In this document: one piece after another, positions 1 through 10,431 of the stretch
Layout of the letters: each line of letters opens with the position of its first letter
Numbering within the stretch: the stretch's first letter is position 1
Origin: Marthasterias glacialis
Taxonomy: Eukaryota; Echinodermata; Asteroidea; Forcipulatida; Asteriidae
Direction of reading: 5' to 3'
Length of the DNA stretch: 64,000 nucleotides
Assembly (NCBI GenBank): GCA_911728455.2
Contig: OU452226.1
Location: 16,509,938-16,573,937, forward strand
The notes under the pieces: model-generated
Database searches by the model: none
Seen by the model: the letters and a program-made list of their open reading frames with translations, nothing else
What the model was told of the DNA's origin: nothing
Position numbers and translations under genes: made by a program

Positions 1-3000
1 TTCCGATGTGTTCCGATTTGCATTTAGTATTCATAGTATTTTTTTTTTATTGCTGATATGCTTTTGCTCTCCTTTTTTTTTTTTTTTTTTTTTTACTTTA
101 AATATGATTGAGATCCAGAAAATTGCCAGAAATTGCGAGATCTCACCAAGAAGATCCAGCCCTGTTTAATGCAACAGTGACCTTGGCGTGAAGCCTTGAC
201 TGAGCTCCTGATTGTCCAGTAGCATCCACCTAATGCTGGGCTTGTTTGGACCGCCTAGTTCCCAGACTGACACGCATGATAAGTGACATGTGACTGACCC
301 TGGATCCAGTGCCAAGAACGACCTTTGAGTCCCCATCAGCTGATTTTTGTCTTCTTCATCAATCCCCTGGCAGAACTGTTGAACATTTCCACCATCATCA
401 TCAACTATGGACTAACATTTTTGTGAAGGATTGTTTTCTTCTGGTGGACTTAAAATGTAATGGCTCGGTCAAAGGACATTCACTACCTCGGAACTGAGAT
501 ATACGTTTGTTCACAGACTCTCACAAAATCAAAGCTACTATAGCATAGATCACACCAGCAGTTTGTACTTCATCCAGATAGATCAAGACTGCACACAGCT
601 AATACAAGATACTTTGTAAGTAACTGTAGCTTATTCCAAATGACTTTGAACTCTTGTGGCTCTTAAACCCTCCAGTTTTTTTTTTTGATTTCCGATTTGG
701 CATTGTTTGGGTATTTTTCCCAGGTGTCCATAAATTGGATTATTTAGTTGTAGTTTCAAACAGCTGTAGAGTACCCAGTTTTAGAAATCCATTCAGGCAT
801 ATCTGCCACTCAGTTCTAGGCACAAAAGAACACGACAGTTCTGGAGACAAAGGAAAAGATTAGAAGTAGATTTTTTTTCTTGTGTGTTAAACATTTAATC
901 ATTCCGATGTGTTCCGATTTGCATTTAGTATTCATAGTATTTTTTTTTTTATTGTTGATATACTTTTGCTCTTCTTTTTATTTTTTGTTTGTTTTACTTT
1001 AATATGATTGAGATCCAGAAAATTGCCAGAAAGTGCGAGATCTCACCAAGAAGTTCCACGGCCTGTTTAATGCAACAGTGACCTTGGCGTGAAGCCTTGA
1101 CTGAGCTCCTGATTGTCCAGTAGCATCCACCTAATGCTGGGCTTGTTTGGACCGCCTAGTTCCCAGACTGACACGCATGATAAGTGACATGTGACTGACC
1201 CTGGATCCAGTGCCAAGAACGACCTTTGAGTCCCCATCAGCTGATTTTTGTCTTCTTCATCAATCCCCTGGCAGAACTGTTGAACATTTCCACCATCATC
1301 ATCAACTATGGACTAACATTTTTGTGAAGGATTGTTTTCTTCTGGTGGACTTAAAATGTAATGGCTCGGTCAAAGGACATTCACTACCTCGGAACTGAGA
1401 TATACGTTTGTTCACAGACTCTCACAAAATCAAAGCTACTATAGCATAGATCACACCAGCAGTTTGTACTTCATCCAGATAGATCAAGACTGCACACAGC
1501 TAATACAAGATACTTTGTAAGTAACTGTAGCTTATTCCAAATGACTTTGAACTCTTGTGGCTCTTAAACCCTCCAGTTTTTTTTTTTGATTTCCGATTTG
1601 GCATTGTTTGGGTATTTTTCCCAGGTGTCCATAAATTGGATTATTTAGTTGTAGTTTCAAACAGCTGTAGAGTACCCAGTTTTAGAAATCCATTCAGGCA
1701 TATCTGCCACTCAGTTCTAGGCACAAAAGAACACGACAGTTCTGGAGACAAAGGAAAAGATTAGAAGTAGATTTTTTTTCTTGTGTGTTAAACATTTAAT
1801 CATTCCGATGTGTTCCGATTTGCATTTAGTATTCATAGTATTTTTTTTTTTATTGTTGATATACTTTTGCTCTTCTTTTTATTTTTTGTTTGTTTTACTT
1901 TAATATGATTGAGATCCAGAAAATTGCCAGAAAGTGCGAGATCTCACCAAGAAGTTCCACGGCCTGTTTAATGCAACAGTGACCTTGGCGTGAAGCCTTG
2001 ACTGAGCTCCTGATTGTCCAGTAGCATCCACCTAATGATGGGCTTGTTTGGACCGCTTAGTTCCCAGACTGACAAACATGATGGGTGACATGTGACTGAC
2101 CCTGGATCCAGTGCCAAGAACGACCTTCGAGCCCCCATCAGCCGTTTGTTTTTTCTTCATCCATCCCCTGGCAGAACTGTTGAACATTTCCACCATCATC
2201 ATCAACCTCGGACTAACATTTTTGTGAAGAATTGTTTTCTTCTGGTGGACTTAAAACAGAACGGCTCGGTCAAAGGACATTCACTACCTCGGAACTGAGT
2301 AGACGTTTGTTCACGGACTCTCACAAAATCAAAGCTACGATAGCATAGATCACACCAGCAGTTTGTACTTCATCCAGATACAGCAAGACTGCACACAGCT
2401 AATACAAGATGCTCTGTAAGATACTCTAGCTTATTCCAATTGACTTTGAACACTTGTGGCTCTTAAGCCCTCTAGTTTATTTTGATTTCGATTTGGCATT
2501 GTTTGGGTATTTTTCCCCGGTGTCCATAAATTGGATTAATTAGTTGTAGTTTCAAACAGCTGTAGAGTACCCAGTTTTAGAAATCCATTCAGGCATATCT
2601 GCCACTCAGTTCTAGGGACAAAAGAACATGACAGTTCTGGAGACAAGAACAGATTAGAAGTAGATTTTTTTCTTGGGTATTAAACATTTAATCGTTCTGA
2701 TGTGTTCCAATTTGCATTGAGTATTCATAGTATTTTCCTTTTATTGTTGATATACTTTTGCTCTCCTTTTTATATGTTGTTTGTTTTACTTTAATATGAT
2801 TGAGATCCAGAAAATTGCCAGAAAGTTCTAGATCTCACCAAGAAGTTCCACCCCTGTTTAATGCAACAGTGACCTGGGCATGAAGCCTTGACTGAGCTCC
2901 TGATTGTCCAGCAGCATCCACCTAATGCTGGGCTTGTTTGGACCGCCTAGTTCCCAGACTGACAAACATGATGGGTGACATGTGACTGACCCTGGATCCA

Positions 3001-3180
3001 GTGCCAAGAATGACCTTCAAGTCCCCATCAGCCGATTTTGGTGTTCTTCATCCATCCCCTGACAGAACTGTTGAACATTTCCACCATCATCATGAACCTT
3101 GGACTAACATTTTTGTGAAGAATTTGTTTCTTCTGGTGGACTTAAAACGTAACGGCTTGGCCAGAGGACATTCACTACCT
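1..3180. repeat. Tandem array of a 901-bp unit, about 3.5 copies
   Basis: Units begin at 1, 902, 1803 and 2695, each marked by a TTCCGATGTGTTCCG-like start and a following T-run. The last unit is cut at about 3180, where the sequence turns into the region leading to the Gag relic. Spacing is 901, 901 and 892 bp. Unit 2 is almost identical to unit 1 after about position 160, and to the first 230 bp of unit 3. Unit 3 then diverges, and unit 4 is the most diverged. The array probably continues left of the window. A short open frame with a HHHH run recurs in each unit (309-497, 1210-1398, 2092-2298, 3001-3216), but I recognise no protein in it. Confidence 0.95.
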
Positions 3181-3600
3181 TGCTATTTTTCTGCATTTTG
3201 TTCTCCTGCATATTAGTTCTCTTTGTATCCCTCTTTGGACTGTGTTCTTTGCAAGCCCAGATTGTCTGCTTCAAAGCCAAATGACTACTTCCAGAGATCA
3301 CCTGTCTGACAAATAACTCTTCCCATCATCAATCGCAGCAAATGGTTACAGATCATCTCGTCACATTCAATTAAACCTATCCTCAATCCACTTTAAGTAA
3401 AGCAAGATGCATCCCTCAAGCTACCTTTCCCTTCCAAGAGATCTTGGCAACATGCAAGAGACCACTGATGGCATGCTTTCACAACTAGAAGGCATTGAGA
3501 GACAAAAATCCCCAAATACATCCCAACAATGTGCAACAGATTTGCATTTACTACGGTCAACTCCCATATGGCCTTCCCACTGCAAGGTTCAACCATCACC
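3181..3600. other. Spacer between the 901-bp array and the Gag relic
   Basis: Unique-looking sequence with short overlapping open frames in several phases (for example 3407-3625 and 3495-3746) and no recognisable domain. It could be the decayed 5' end of the Gag-like coding region, because the Gag frame becomes recognisable directly downstream. I see no tRNA primer-binding site and no LTR boundary. Confidence 0.4.
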
Positions 3601-3621
3601 ATCAAATATTGGGTTTGAGAC

Positions 3622-4425
3622 GTGAAATATTGCATCAAAACCACATCCATGCCTACAGAACTCCAATTTTCTACCGTTGTTTGTTATTTTGGTGGTACTG
3701 CAAGAAAACAAGTTCTCAATCTCCGTCCAGTAAATCAAACTCTTAGCCACGCTTTTGCTGAACTTAAGGCACAGTTTGGAGACATATACCTGTCTGATTA
3801 TTCACTGACCAGTTTTTATGTTCGTATGAGACTTCCCAATGAAGTACAAAGCATCTTTGCTTTAGAACTTGAAGCTACGCTGAGAACCATAAAAGAAAAT
3901 TCAACTCCATTTCCAAACAGAAACAGCATGCTCACACATCAATTCATGAGAGGTGTTAAAGACGAGAAGGTCACGCAGATACTTGCACCAATGAAACAAA
4001 GGGAGATGACTTTCAGGCAACTTCAGATTGAAGTTTATCAAGTGGAATGCTAGTCTCGGATGGCAGCTTTTGCAAAGACTGGAACCAAGCTAAAAACCAA
4101 GCAATTACAGCAGATCAGTCCACTATACAACCAGCAGAATTCATCCTTGTTACCTGATACGAGGGTCCTTGATCAAAACCAGCACATGGCCCAGAGCTCC
4201 AAGAAGAACACTGACCACAATGTGTTTGCAAAAATTTCTTGCCACTGTCAACCAACTACATGTTGCTCGGAGGGTTGAGCAGATTTCTAAAGCACCACGC
4301 CCATCTAAACAAATGAGAATAGACCAGTTACCTTCTAGTCATTGAGTTTTCATTTGACAGAGTTGTGGCGAGGAAGGACAGCACATCACCAAATGCTGCA
4401 GAAGTGCACCTTCAAACCTCAATGG
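3622..4425 (+). pseudogene. Gag capsid-like relic with zinc knuckle (Ty3/Gypsy type)
   Basis: The open frame 3622-4053 reads like a retrotransposon Gag capsid. It has LRPVNQTLSHAFAELKAQFG, then LTSFYVRMRLPNE, then a leucine-rich stretch with ALELEATLRTI, then MLTHQFMRGVKDEKV. This order (a long helix, a short 'F..R....GE'-like turn, then 'L..QF..GL.D') is typical of Gypsy-type and domesticated Gag proteins. A single TAG follows at 4051. The same frame reopens from 4060 to 4278, then a frameshift leads to CGEEGQHITKCC near 4360-4400. That motif resembles a CCHC knuckle but has one extra residue and lacks a visible first cysteine. The coding potential is therefore broken. No protease or reverse transcriptase follows. 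The assignment rests on motif resemblance only. Confidence 0.7.
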
Positions 4426-4690
4426 CTCGCTGCCAATGGGCAAGCCGTCAGAGGCCAAGAGTCAACAAGCCCAGTAATATCTCCTTCAAACAACGTATCC
4501 TAGCCGTCTTCAATATACCAAGGTGATACCAAGCCTCTCCGTCATCAGCAGTCAATTAAACAATTATAATGTACTGTACTGCAATTTTCTACGGAGGACG
4601 ACGTGTTACTGCAGAGGAACTGTCACGTGATAATAACCTTCAAATTGCATAACAATTAAGCTGACAATCAGTTACTTCATTTTTGAACTG
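4426..4690. other. Gap between Gag relic and integrase relic
   Basis: About 265 bp with stop codons in all useful frames. In an intact Gypsy-type element, protease, reverse transcriptase and RNase H (more than 2 kb) would lie here. None is visible, so the intervening pol region has been deleted or was never part of this unit. Confidence 0.6.
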
Positions 4691-4924
4691 GTAAAGTTTC
4701 TGTTGAAAAAATGTAGACACTGAAATGACTTGCTGGCAACGAGCTCTTCTACTACAGCTGGAAAGGAGCAGAGAGACAACTCGTCATCTTTGATAAGGGA
4801 CGAAATGATATCTTCTGGGAGTGCCAAAACTTGGCCTTTGGGGGTCATTTTGGGCAAAAATACCCATCTAAAGATTGAGGTGTGGTTCTACTGGCAGACT
4901 ATAGTGAAAGATGAGACTGAATGG

Positions 4925-5108
4925 GTAAGTATTGTGACATTGTTGACAGATGTCACTTAAATTTAACTGAATGCCCCAAAAAAGTAATCTGGAATAAAAG
5001 GAAAAAAACAAACGCAATGTCTCTTTTTCTTTGTTACAGACAGCATTTTTTTGCCACTGCTATCAAATAATGTTTTTAGTCCTTGTGAACTATTTGTTAT
5101 TGTTGTAG
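4925..5108 (+). other. Candidate intron 1 in the integrase relic
   Basis: Starts GTAAGTATTG, the consensus donor, directly after the codons for DETEW. Ends TTGTTGTAG directly before the codons for IQQCTKC. It separates the two halves of the zinc-binding region in phase 0, and the enclosed 184 bp are AT-rich. Confidence 0.6.
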
Positions 5109-5348
5109 ATTCAACAGTGCACCAAATGCCTGGGGATGGAGAAGATCAAATTGGCTGCCTCTGAACTTCAAACCATCCCTGTCGTCGAGCCCTGGGTGAT
5201 TCAAGGAATCAAAGGCTAGTTATCGATTTGTCCTAACTGCTACAGAATATTACACCAAGTGGCCTGAGGTGATGTCGATCTCTGTGAAAGGATGCCAAGA
5301 GTGTGTCAAAGTGCCTCAAAAGTTTGCTGGTGGGGTCATTTTCCAGAT

Positions 5349-5459
5349 GTAACTTGTTTGTGTATCTGTTTATATTTTTGTATGGGTTTAAACCTTCAAT
5401 GCTTTGTTAATTTGGTATCATTTCAATGTGTAACATCAGCTCACTTTTTCTCATTGCAG
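5349..5459 (+). other. Candidate intron 2 in the integrase relic
   Basis: Donor GTAACT follows a codon interrupted after two bases. The acceptor TTTTTCTCATTGCAG has a good pyrimidine tract, and the next base completes the codon before NGAPKD. The 111-bp segment interrupts the catalytic core between the strand with ATEYYTKW and the SDHG segment. Confidence 0.6.
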
Positions 5460-5514
5460 GAATGGTGCACCAAAAGACTGCCTTTCTGATCATGGGAGAG
5501 AATTCTGTAACCAG

Positions 5515-5617
5515 GTAAAGTTATACACTTGTACACACGAAAAACTAGGATGGGAAAAAACAGTCTCTTTTTACAATTTCAATTAGTCTTAACCTTTGAA
5601 TGTTTTTTTTCCCAAAG
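5515..5617 (+). other. Candidate intron 3 in the integrase relic
   Basis: Donor CAG/GTAAAG sits directly after the codons for GREFCNQ, and acceptor TTTTTTTTCCCAAAG precedes LSEDLYQQWGI. It is a phase 0 join. A fourth possible donor, AAG/GTAATA, lies at 5751 after RTIGRTIL. Confidence 0.6.
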
Positions 5618-5769
5618 CTGTCTGAGGACTTGTACCAGCAATGGGGTATCTGCCATCGTGTGAGTTCAGCTGCACACCACCCCAGACAAATGGCCTTGAT
5701 GAGTGGTTGAATCAGACACTCGTCAGGACGATTGGGAGAACTATATTAAGGTAATACCATAACACACTG

Positions 5770-6410
5770 ATACATCAATTGAGGATGATGACAAGGAAGA
5801 CATTATACAATCCATTAATGTGATTCTACTGACTACTACAGTTGATAAAGCAGACCTACAACAAGCTGTTCTAGCTGATGATACACTTCAGCAAGTGATT
5901 TCATAATATTTGGATAATGATTGGCCAAACAAGAAAAACATTAGGCAAGCATTATAGTCATACTCGATGATTCTTGATGAATTTTGGATTGTAGATATTG
6001 TTTCATGCTTGTGATCATTTTGTGATATCTGAGACAATGAAACACAATCTAATTCCCCTCGCTCATGAAGCACATCAAGGCACTGTACAATGTAAGCAAG
6101 GACTCTGTGAATGCTGTATATGGTGGCCTTGCATGGACCGTATGGTAGAGGATGTCACTTGCAGCTGTTACGCATGGTAAACAAGTGATAAAACTGCATG
6201 CAACCAGAACACTCCATTACAGCCCATACCACTTCCAGAAGGGCCATGGCAAAAGATTGTGATTGACATAACTGGCCCCTTTGAACACGGTTCACTATAG
6301 TTGCCATTGACTTCTACAGCAAATGACTGGAGGTAGCTTTTGCTTCAGACTTTACTTTACGAACAATAGTTTCCATGATGCCTTCAATTTTTGCCTTCTT
6401 TAATTCCCAG
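5770..6410 (+). pseudogene. Second pol fragment: RNase H-integrase linker, H2C2 finger and start of core
   Basis: A second integrase, separate from the one upstream. It starts with a linker-type stretch (KADLQQAVLADDTLQQV, a stop, then YLDNDWPNKKNIRQAL), typical of sequence between RNase H and integrase in Gypsy elements. The zinc-binding segment has LIPLAHEAHQG, WWPCMDRMVEDV and CSCYAW; the last Cys of the HHCC set reads Trp. The core begins with EGPWQKIVIDITGPF, which retains the first catalytic Asp. After a frameshift it continues as FTIVAIDFYSK-stop-LEVAFAS, where the usual Trp codon is TGA. The fragment ends near 6410, before the second Asp. Unlike its neighbour it shows no introns inside the domain. 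Confidence 0.75.
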
Positions 6411-6469
6411 GTTAAGCAAGCTGCAAGTGAAGGTGTAAAGCAGATATCAGTAGTTGACATCTTCTTCTT

Positions 6470-6560
6470 TTGCAGGCAATCAGAAGGACTGGATGACAGA
6501 ATGGTGCAGTGTCAGCAGTGCAAGGAATGGTTTCACAAACCTGTCACACTTTGCCCTCCA
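6470..6560 (+). pseudogene. Half PHD-type zinc finger, exon-like
   Basis: A strong acceptor (CTTCTTCTTTTGCAG, ending 6477) precedes QSEGLDDRMVQCQQCKEWFH. C-x2-C-x4-H with a Trp between is the central signature of PHD fingers. The following ligand Cys is readable only after a one-base shift (TGT within ACCTGTCAC). The first Cys pair is not visible upstream. This is either an exon of the integrase-bearing gene or element, or an unrelated exon fragment carried in by a repeat. The domain call rests on one half-finger. Confidence 0.5.
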
Positions 6561-6730
6561 TACTGCTCTCATATAAGTCTGCCATATTCTTTCCTTTCTT
6601 TTCTGTTTCAGATGAGTGGAGGAGCTGTGCAGAAGTTGATTAGTACATTGTAAGTCATCAATGTTATATTATTTTAATCACTTTTTTATTATTAAATAAT
6701 TAAGTTGTGTATTTCTTATGAAACGAATAC

Positions 6731-7045
6731 CTTGCCCTTTTAGGTTACTGTTGGGTTATTTATTCTGTAAATATAGCTGTAAATAATTTGTCAAGGGGGT
6801 CAGTCTTTGCTCTTGCATATTTCTTGCCTTTTTGGATGTTACTTAATTGTTCTGTACATATTATTTAGTTCATTTTTAAATGTTATGTTTTGGTAATAAT
6901 TTTTCGAGGGGTCACTCAACTTACAATGTTCTTGCCTTTTTAAATGTTATTTATTTTGTATGTTGTTTATTGTTAAATGTTATACATTGATAATTGTTTG
7001 TGGTGGTCACTCTTCACACATGCACTTTTTTTGCCTTTTTAAAAA
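6731..7045. repeat. Degenerate tandem repeat of about 100 bp, 3 copies
   Basis: CTTGCCTTTTT-like markers recur at 6731, 6823, 6931 and 7031. Each is followed by TTAAATGTTATTTA-like sequence and a (G)GGGTCA(C/G)TC motif. Copies are clearly diverged and AT-rich. Confidence 0.7.
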
Positions 7046-7517
7046 TCAATCAAACATAAATTCAGTTCAATGCAAGTTCAACTGATGAGTCATGAATTTG
7101 ACGAAAGGGCAATTAGCAGCATTTAAACTAAAAACAGAAAGAGGTTTGATGCCTCTTGCAATATTTTCAAACTAAAAACACCAACTAAAAGTTTTTATAA
7201 TTTGAAGAAATTAAAGTACCTTAATGTTTAAGGGTTTAACATTACAAGCTGCTGATTGGCCTCTTGAACAATGCATATGCTTTAAAGATGATCTGTGCTG
7301 ATGTGATTTGTGCTTGAAAAAAAATGTTGACATCTAAGTACTCTGTAATTGTTGCTTGATAATTTTATTTGGAAGTAAATAACTTTGGCCATCTTAAAAA
7401 AATTATTTCAACAATTGGATTAATTTTCAAGGTCACATTGGCTTGAGCACGGATCATACATCTTTAATGTGTTTAACAAAATGAATAAATAAGTTTATAA
7501 TTACATACGAACAATCA
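7046..7517. other. AT-rich spacer, nothing recognised
   Basis: Stops are frequent on both strands, and I see no domain, RNA gene or repeat with a visible partner in the window. Confidence 0.5.
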
Positions 7518-7775
7518 AAGATGAATAAACAGGCACTTAATTAGGCTAAAATGTTGTATCTGATCTGCCACATAAACTCCATGAGTAGTTTAGGTATCAT
7601 TCTATACTTACCTACCTAGAAACTTTGATAATAAACATTGACATAATGCATCCAAAAAGTGGTAGTCGGATACAAAAACTTTCCCTTAACTGTACTCACG
7701 ATCATCTTTTGTCCTCCAAACTGATGCTTTTTAGGCCCAAAGCAAAACCATGCAGTCATCAGGTTCAGCAGCACT
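7518..7775 (+). repeat. Dispersed repeat, same family as the arm of the 21-kb foldback
   Basis: It runs from ATCAAAGATGAATAAACAGG through GGCTAAAATGTTGTATC, CCAAAAAGTGGT and AGGCCCAAAGCAAAACCAT. It aligns in order with 21170-21415, and its middle resembles 13272-13340 and 63792-63880. I could not find a matching inverted arm nearby, so this may be a solo arm. Confidence 0.75.
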
Positions 7776-8606
7776 TCACAGCAGTGTAGGCAGGGATCTA
7801 TACAGAAGTAAAGTGTGGTTGTTGCACTACATGTATGGTATGGTCTGACCACTCACAAGAATAATCTAGAAGTTAAAGAGGAGCTATCTTATTCGGAAGT
7901 GAACTTTCACAACATCAAAGCGGTAAGCAACTTCAGTACATTTCTCTTTAATTTGCCTCTTCAGTGCATGCATAATGCCATAATTATAATATCATTGCAA
8001 TGATGCAAAGTCTCCAAAAGTCGGCTGATCATATTTGTTTACAGTCATGGCCTTGTCTTCTGGCTGGAAACAGGTCAACTCATCATAGTACTCCAACCAA
8101 CTCATACTCTATACATGGATGAGATTCCTTCCTCCATGCTTTAACCAACTCATGCTCATTTTGGTCAATTCGTTCTCCAACCAACTCGCTCATTCTCCAA
8201 ACAACTCAAATCCTAGTGAAACCAGTTTCCAATCAGCTAATGGTAAAACTGTTTATACTTACTGTACACTAACCTGAAATATGCAGGGGATGATGCCGGT
8301 TAATATGGTGGTACAATTGTGTCAGATATGATTTTGAAAAAAGGAAAAATATTCAGGATACTGTTCCCATCAAGTGCCATCTTTTCAACATACCTCCTAA
8401 TAGTTGGATTCCAGTCTCAGACCTTTTTAACCTGTAAATATAATTTGAAACTACTGGCTTTTTATTCCAGCAATTACACCATGCTATTGATCCTTAACTT
8501 GCATATTTTTGGATCATATGAGAGTGGGTTTACTTGTAGTTTGGAGAATTTTTCGAATTCACAATGTCATTGTCAGTAGTTTCAGGTAATGATTACATTT
8601 CAAATA
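7776..8606. other. Spacer with a short degenerate CCAACCAACTCAT repeat
   Basis: About 8050-8215 holds several diverged CCAACCAACTCAT/CATTCTC motifs. The rest contains only short unrecognised open frames (for example 7815-8003 and 8319-8579). Confidence 0.5.
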
Positions 8607-8823
8607 ATGAAATAATGTATACATTATTCTTTATAACCCAGCTCCAGATGGATGTTGTTAGCTGTTTGAGTGACATGCTCATTGAGACAACCAGAAAATA
8701 TGGAGACTCAAATTAGTCCAGGTCAGTCACGCTACATTTGTTCATCTTCGTCACATTAATCGTCTCGTGACTCTAGGAAATCGCTGATTCTAACCGAAAA
8801 CATTGAAAAGTCTTTCCCCCTGC
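8607..8823. repeat. Direct repeat copy A (about 215 bp)
   Basis: Begins TAATGAAATAATGTA and contains TCTTTATAACCCAGCTCCAG and GTGACTCTAGGAAATC. It aligns along its length with 9326-9541 at moderate divergence. Confidence 0.8.
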
Positions 8824-9325
8824 CGGTTCCAAAGTAGGGTAGCCCACTCTCTCTCCGTTCTAGGCTTTCAGGATTTTCTGAGCCTGAACAGAAGAAAACC
8901 TGCATTTCTCAAAGATCCTCATCCACCTTCTTTTGAAACAGCACACGTGAATTACAAGGCTACAAGGTTTTTTTTTTTTTGGTTTTTTTTTCAAAAGTCC
9001 GATTTTGGAAACTCTGTGTTTCAAAAATGACCCCATTTTGCCCAAAAGCACGGTCATTTTTCCAAGATGGTGTCTGGTCAGTTTACTTGTTCATCTAGAA
9101 TTTTATCTTGTCTATTGTCAGAGTCTACTCGATCTGTTAGCGACCACTTCATAATGGAGTTGGTGAATGGAATCTAACATTATTGCATTAAGCTTAGATA
9201 AAACAGCTTATTCAAAAATATCGTGCAGATTCTCAACAATAAATCCAATCCTTTTGGATGCTACTCATAAATGAATTTCCTTGTAGTTTTTTTTGTGATT
9301 TTTGCAACTGATCAATGTAGATAAT
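8824..9325. other. Spacer between direct repeats A and B
   Basis: Holds a T-rich run at about 8966-8991 and short unrecognised open frames. No gene or RNA was recognised. Confidence 0.5.
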
Positions 9326-9541
9326 GAAATAATGAAATAATGTAAATTCTTTATAACCCAGCTCCAGATTGATGCAGTTAGCTGTCTGAGCAACATGCTC
9401 CTTGAGAGAGATTGAGACTCAAATCAGTGGAGGCCGGTCACAATACACTGTCATCTTTGTGCTGTTTGATCGCATTAAATGTCTCCTGACTCTAGGAAAT
9501 CAACAATTCAACTGAAATCATTGAATAGTGTTTCCCTCCTG
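9326..9541. repeat. Direct repeat copy B (about 215 bp)
   Basis: Partner of 8607-8823, with the same order of motifs ending in TTTCCCTCCTGC. The 720-bp spacing could mean one older element was split or duplicated. Confidence 0.8.
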
Positions 9542-9544
9542 CAA

Positions 9545-9900
9545 ATAATGACTTTACTAAGGGGGAGAACGGACCGGGGCAGGGGGGGGGGATATGTGCA
9601 CCATCAACTGATGTCTGTGCCCCCTATTTGAATCGTGGAATTTTGAGATTAATATTAGCGGTATAAAATGTTGCATTTTATGAGCTTTTACGTAGAAGTT
9701 TCAGTGTTTTTAGAACTATTTTGAATTATTTACACACATAATGTATTTTGTTTTACTTTAACACATCAGAAAACACTGAAAAGGGGCTAGTTTATTAAAC
9801 AGTTTTAATTGGCCAAAAGTGCCCCCTAGAAAACAAATGATGCCCTCATGTGCCCCCTATGATTTTACCCTAGTTACAGCACTGCCTGCACTTCCAAGAG
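9545..9900. repeat. GTGCCCCC-rich dispersed repeat, copy 1
   Basis: Repeated TGCCCCCTA motifs flank a segment with TTTGAGATTAA, TTTATGAGCTTTT and a 3' part with AAAAGTGCCCCCTAGAAAA. The same order appears at about 25545-25870. A run of ten Gs lies at about 9582-9591. Confidence 0.6.
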
Positions 9901-10431
9901 TGAGGCAGCCCAACTTGCTCATTTGAGTGACCACCCATCTCCTTTGAGTGACCACCTCTCTCAGATTTGTAATGAAGGAAATAGTATTGGCAAAAATGTT
10001 AATGTTGTTTCATTGATGAGCTTTTTCCTTGACCTCCATGCATCAACAAGTCACAATTTGGATTGTGTAGATGGAATCATTAGGCATTTGTGTGAGTGCT
10101 GCATTCTTGTCAGTTTGCAGGCTGCATCAATTTCAATTCTTACCAGATCTCTCAGCTCAACAGCCAGGGGAAATACTGATCAATGATGATTGTGAATGGT
10201 TTTTAATACTTACTGTCTATACTTTATGGTTTGAGCCTTATGCTCTGGTTGCATCAGAGGATTATTTAGATGTAGTTGAGGGATTCTAAAGAATGTCATT
10301 ATACTTGGCATATTGCATAGAGCTGTTATGCGTATTATACACTTTTTTATGATGATCCATTGTATTTTACAAATAGATGAAGTTATTGAGTTCCATGTAC
10401 AGTCTGTTCAACACGGTTGATCCCCCATGCT
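9901..10431. other. Spacer, no gene recognised
   Basis: Two overlapping short open frames (9923-10186 and 10071-10289) show no recognisable domain or splice framework. Confidence 0.45.

Larger units (their letters stand above)
4700..5750 (+). pseudogene. Gypsy-type integrase relic interrupted by three candidate introns
   Basis: Pieces of an integrase appear in order. The zinc-binding segment reads ECQNLAFGGHFGQK, then after a frameshift FYWQTIVKDETEW, then QQCTKC; the first His of the HHCC set appears replaced by Gln. The core follows as VVEPW, then ATEYYTKWPE, then APKDCLSDHGREF, then after a frameshift PQTNGLDEWLNQTL. The second catalytic Asp (in SDHG) and the Glu (in LDEW) are readable. 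The first Asp, expected just after PW, is not. Three breaks coincide with good splice signals: GTAAGT at 4925 to TAG at 5108, GTAACT at 5349 to GCAG at 5459, and GTAAAG at 5515 to AAAG at 5617. Joins are phase-compatible. A stop (near 5218) and at least three frameshifts make it non-functional. A Ginger-type DNA transposon, a domesticated integrase or a plain retroelement relic are all possible. Confidence 0.75.

Noticed and set aside
309-497. Short protein with a HHHH run in the 901-bp repeat
   Set aside because: It is under 63 residues, repeats with the unit, has no recognised domain and differs in length and start between copies.
1-3180. 901-bp units as LTRs of the downstream Gag/integrase relic
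   Set aside because: They are directly abutting tandem copies rather than flanking an internal region. No TG...CA ends, primer-binding site or matching 3' copy after 6.6 kb was found.
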